Shown here: positions 6,396 through 7,458 of the stretch, piece by piece
Numbering within the stretch: the first letter of the stretch is position 1
Layout: the number at the start of each line of letters is the position of its first letter
Source: Croceicoccus sp.
GTDB lineage: Bacteria > Pseudomonadota > Alphaproteobacteria > Sphingomonadales > Sphingomonadaceae
Direction of reading: 5' to 3'
DNA length: 7,458 bases
NCBI GenBank assembly: GCA_029936705.1
Contig: JAPYSD010000161.1
Span: forward strand, 1 to 7,458
Position numbers and translations under genes: made by a program
Notes under the pieces: generated by a model
Told to the model about the DNA's origin: nothing
Databases searched by the model: none
Seen by the model: the letters and a program-made list of their open reading frames with translations, nothing else

Positions 6396-7184
6396 ATGAT
6401 CGAAACGCACCCGGTCCTGTTCGTCCACGGCGCGCTGGGCGATGCGCGGACGTGGGGGCCGGTGCTGGACGCGCTGCCGTGGAACGTGGATGCGCGGGCG
6501 ATCACGCTTTCCTATTTCGGCACCGCCGCCTGGACCGGCGACGGCAGCGATTTCGGCACGGAGCGTCATGCCGCCGACCTCGAGCAGTTCATCGACGCGA
6601 CCATGGACGCCCCCGTGGTCGTGGTCGCCTGGTCCTATGGCTGCCATCCTGCTTTGCTGCTGGCGATGCGCCGCCCCGACCTGGTGGCGGCGCTGGTGCT
6701 CTACGAACCCTTGCTGTCGTCCTATATCGAGGATGACGCCCTGCGCGGCGAATTCGGCGCCGATGCCGCCGCCTGCTTCGGCCCGGTGGGCGAGGTGCTG
6801 GCCGAGGAAGGCGAGGAGGCCGCCGCGCACCGGCTGTTCGACAATGTCGGCCGCCCCGGCTTCATCGCCGACCTGCCGGAAGATCGCCGCCGCATCGCGC
6901 TGTCGAACGCGCGCATGATCCCGCTGGTGATGGGCAAGGGCGCCCCGCCGACGAAGATCAGCGCGGACGAGGTGTGCGCGCTAGACCTGCCGGTGATCGC
7001 CGCCATGGGGTCCGAAACCCGCCCCGCCTTTGCCATACCCACCCGCGTGCTGGCCGATGTCGCGCGGCACGGACGGCTTGAAGTGGTGCCCGGCGCGGGC
7101 CATCTTCTGCCCGAGAGCGATCCGGCGCGTTTTGCCCGGCTGCTTGGCGAATGGCTTGCGCGTCCCGGCAGCGACGCGCGCTGA
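6396..7184 (+). CDS. Alpha/beta hydrolase fold protein
   Basis: This 262-residue cytoplasmic protein has no signal peptide and shows a compact alpha/beta hydrolase core. The oxyanion-hole region is LFVHGALGDARTW (8-20). The nucleophile elbow is AWSYG, with S80 as nucleophile and Ala in place of the usual first Gly. The catalytic histidine is H236 in VPGAGHLLPE. The acid is unclear: after the late strand the usual Asp position reads GSETRPAF, so E207 is a candidate; E104 in LYEPLL after the preceding strand is another. A small helical cap (about 110-190) lies between. The substrate cannot be told; esterase, lactonase or C-C hydrolase are all possible. ATG 6396 follows GGGAA at 6386-6390. An in-frame TTG at 6381 would add five residues with no better binding site. 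It lies between the polyamine dehydrogenase and a lipoprotein, probably in one transcript, with no evident shared function. Confidence 0.85.
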   Translation: MIETHPVLFVHGALGDARTWGPVLDALPWNVDARAITLSYFGTAAWTGDGSDFGTERHAADLEQFIDATMDAPVVVVAWSYGCHPALLLAMRRPDLVAALVLYEPLLSSYIEDDALRGEFGADAAACFGPVGEVLAEEGEEAAAHRLFDNVGRPGFIADLPEDRRRIALSNARMIPLVMGKGAPPTKISADEVCALDLPVIAAMGSETRPAFAIPTRVLADVARHGRLEVVPGAGHLLPESDPARFARLLGEWLARPGSDAR

Positions 7185-7190
7185 AACGAC

Positions 7191-7195
7191 AGGAG
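7191..7195 (+). promoter_or_regulatory. Ribosome binding site of the lipoprotein gene
   Basis: AGGAG lies 5 bases before ATG 7201, in the 16-base gap after the hydrolase stop. It fixes the start of the truncated last gene. Confidence 0.7.
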
Positions 7196-7200
7196 AGGGC

Positions 7201-7458
7201 ATGAAGGCGATAGGGGCGGCACTGGCGCTGGCAGGCGCACTGGCATTGACCGGATGCTACGCCGATCCGCCAGCGGAGAATGTTTCCGCCAATGCCCCCG
7301 CCGGCAACGTCCCCACCGACACGGGCGACCTGCCGCGCGATGTCGCCTCGGTCATGCCCGCCCCCGATGCGCAGGCGTGCGAGGCGCAGGGCGGAACGCT
7401 CGACCGGCGGGGCAGGGCGCAGACGCTGATGTGCGTGCATCCCTATCCCGACGCGGGC
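7201..7458 (+). CDS. Small putative lipoprotein, 3' end beyond the window
   Basis: An open frame runs from ATG 7201 to the last base, giving 86 visible residues without a stop. It begins with a lipoprotein signal: K2, a hydrophobic Ala/Leu core (about 4-15) and the lipobox LTGC with C19 as the lipidated residue. Residue 20 is Tyr rather than Asp, so outer-membrane sorting would be expected under the Lol rule. A Pro/Ala/Asn-rich linker (about 22-57) follows. Then comes a motif with paired cysteines, CEAQGG, then about ten residues, then MCVHPYPDAG at the edge. I recall this CxxxGG...CVxPxxDAG pattern from uncharacterised secreted proteins of related bacteria, often continuing with further cysteines; that is memory, not proof. 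It probably binds nothing identifiable from sequence alone. The gene follows the hydrolase by 16 bases with AGGAG at 7191-7195, so co-transcription is likely. Function is unknown. Confidence 0.8.
   Translation, partial: MKAIGAALALAGALALTGCYADPPAENVSANAPAGNVPTDTGDLPRDVASVMPAPDAQACEAQGGTLDRRGRAQTLMCVHPYPDAG

Noticed and set aside
6370..6399. ATG overlapping the dehydrogenase stop (TGATG) opening a 9-codon frame
   Set aside because: It ends at once and has no binding site of its own. The hydrolase start at 6396 explains the region.
5144..6505. 453-codon minus-strand frame opposite the carboxynorspermidine dehydrogenase
   Set aside because: It is antisense to a gene with clear family motifs, and its His/Val/Gly/Leu-rich product resembles nothing.
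1..7458. Search for a mobile element, phage, CRISPR, toxin-antitoxin or defence system
   Set aside because: No terminal inverted repeats, transposase, integrase, spaced direct repeats or defence domains are visible. The content is core metabolism.

Overview
The window is a gene-dense, strongly GC-rich stretch of a bacterial chromosome. Codon choice (G/C at third positions), the protein flavours and the presence of a carboxynorspermidine-type polyamine enzyme suggest an alphaproteobacterium. The sphingomonad/erythrobacter group is my best guess from recollection of similar proteins; it is not proven here. No mobile element, CRISPR array, rRNA or tRNA is visible, and no gap between genes exceeds about 190 bases.

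Left block (41-4546, + strand): three tightly packed genes that look like one operon. They are ilvD (dihydroxy-acid dehydratase of branched-chain amino acid synthesis), a bifunctional NAD(P)H-hydrate epimerase/dehydratase (nnr, metabolite repair), and a TrmA/RlmD-type iron-sulfur RNA m5U methyltransferase. nnr follows ilvD after 13 bases, and the methyltransferase start overlaps the nnr stop as ATGA. Two of the three products carry Fe-S cluster cysteines.

Middle (4543-4974, - strand): a small four-helix MAPEG-family membrane protein converges on the methyltransferase. The two stop codons are interleaved in a CTAG palindrome, so there is no room for a terminator between them. Between its start and the next gene lies a 184-base divergent control region. 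It holds a consensus-like -35 element for the MAPEG gene, a possible weaker promoter for the rightward gene, and a 7-bp GC hairpin just before that gene's ribosome binding site.

Right block (5159-7458, + strand): a carboxynorspermidine/carboxyspermidine dehydrogenase of the saccharopine dehydrogenase-like family (polyamine synthesis), then an alpha/beta hydrolase, then a small lipoprotein that runs off the window. Spacings of 25 and 16 bases suggest co-transcription. The partner decarboxylase (NspC) expected for the polyamine pathway is not in the window.

Most of this is ordinary core metabolism. I found no convincing novel system. The points most worth a second look are the hairpin leader of the polyamine gene, a frame-changing 10-bp tandem repeat at the start of nnr, the uncharacterised hydrolase and lipoprotein behind the polyamine gene, and the interleaved convergent stops.
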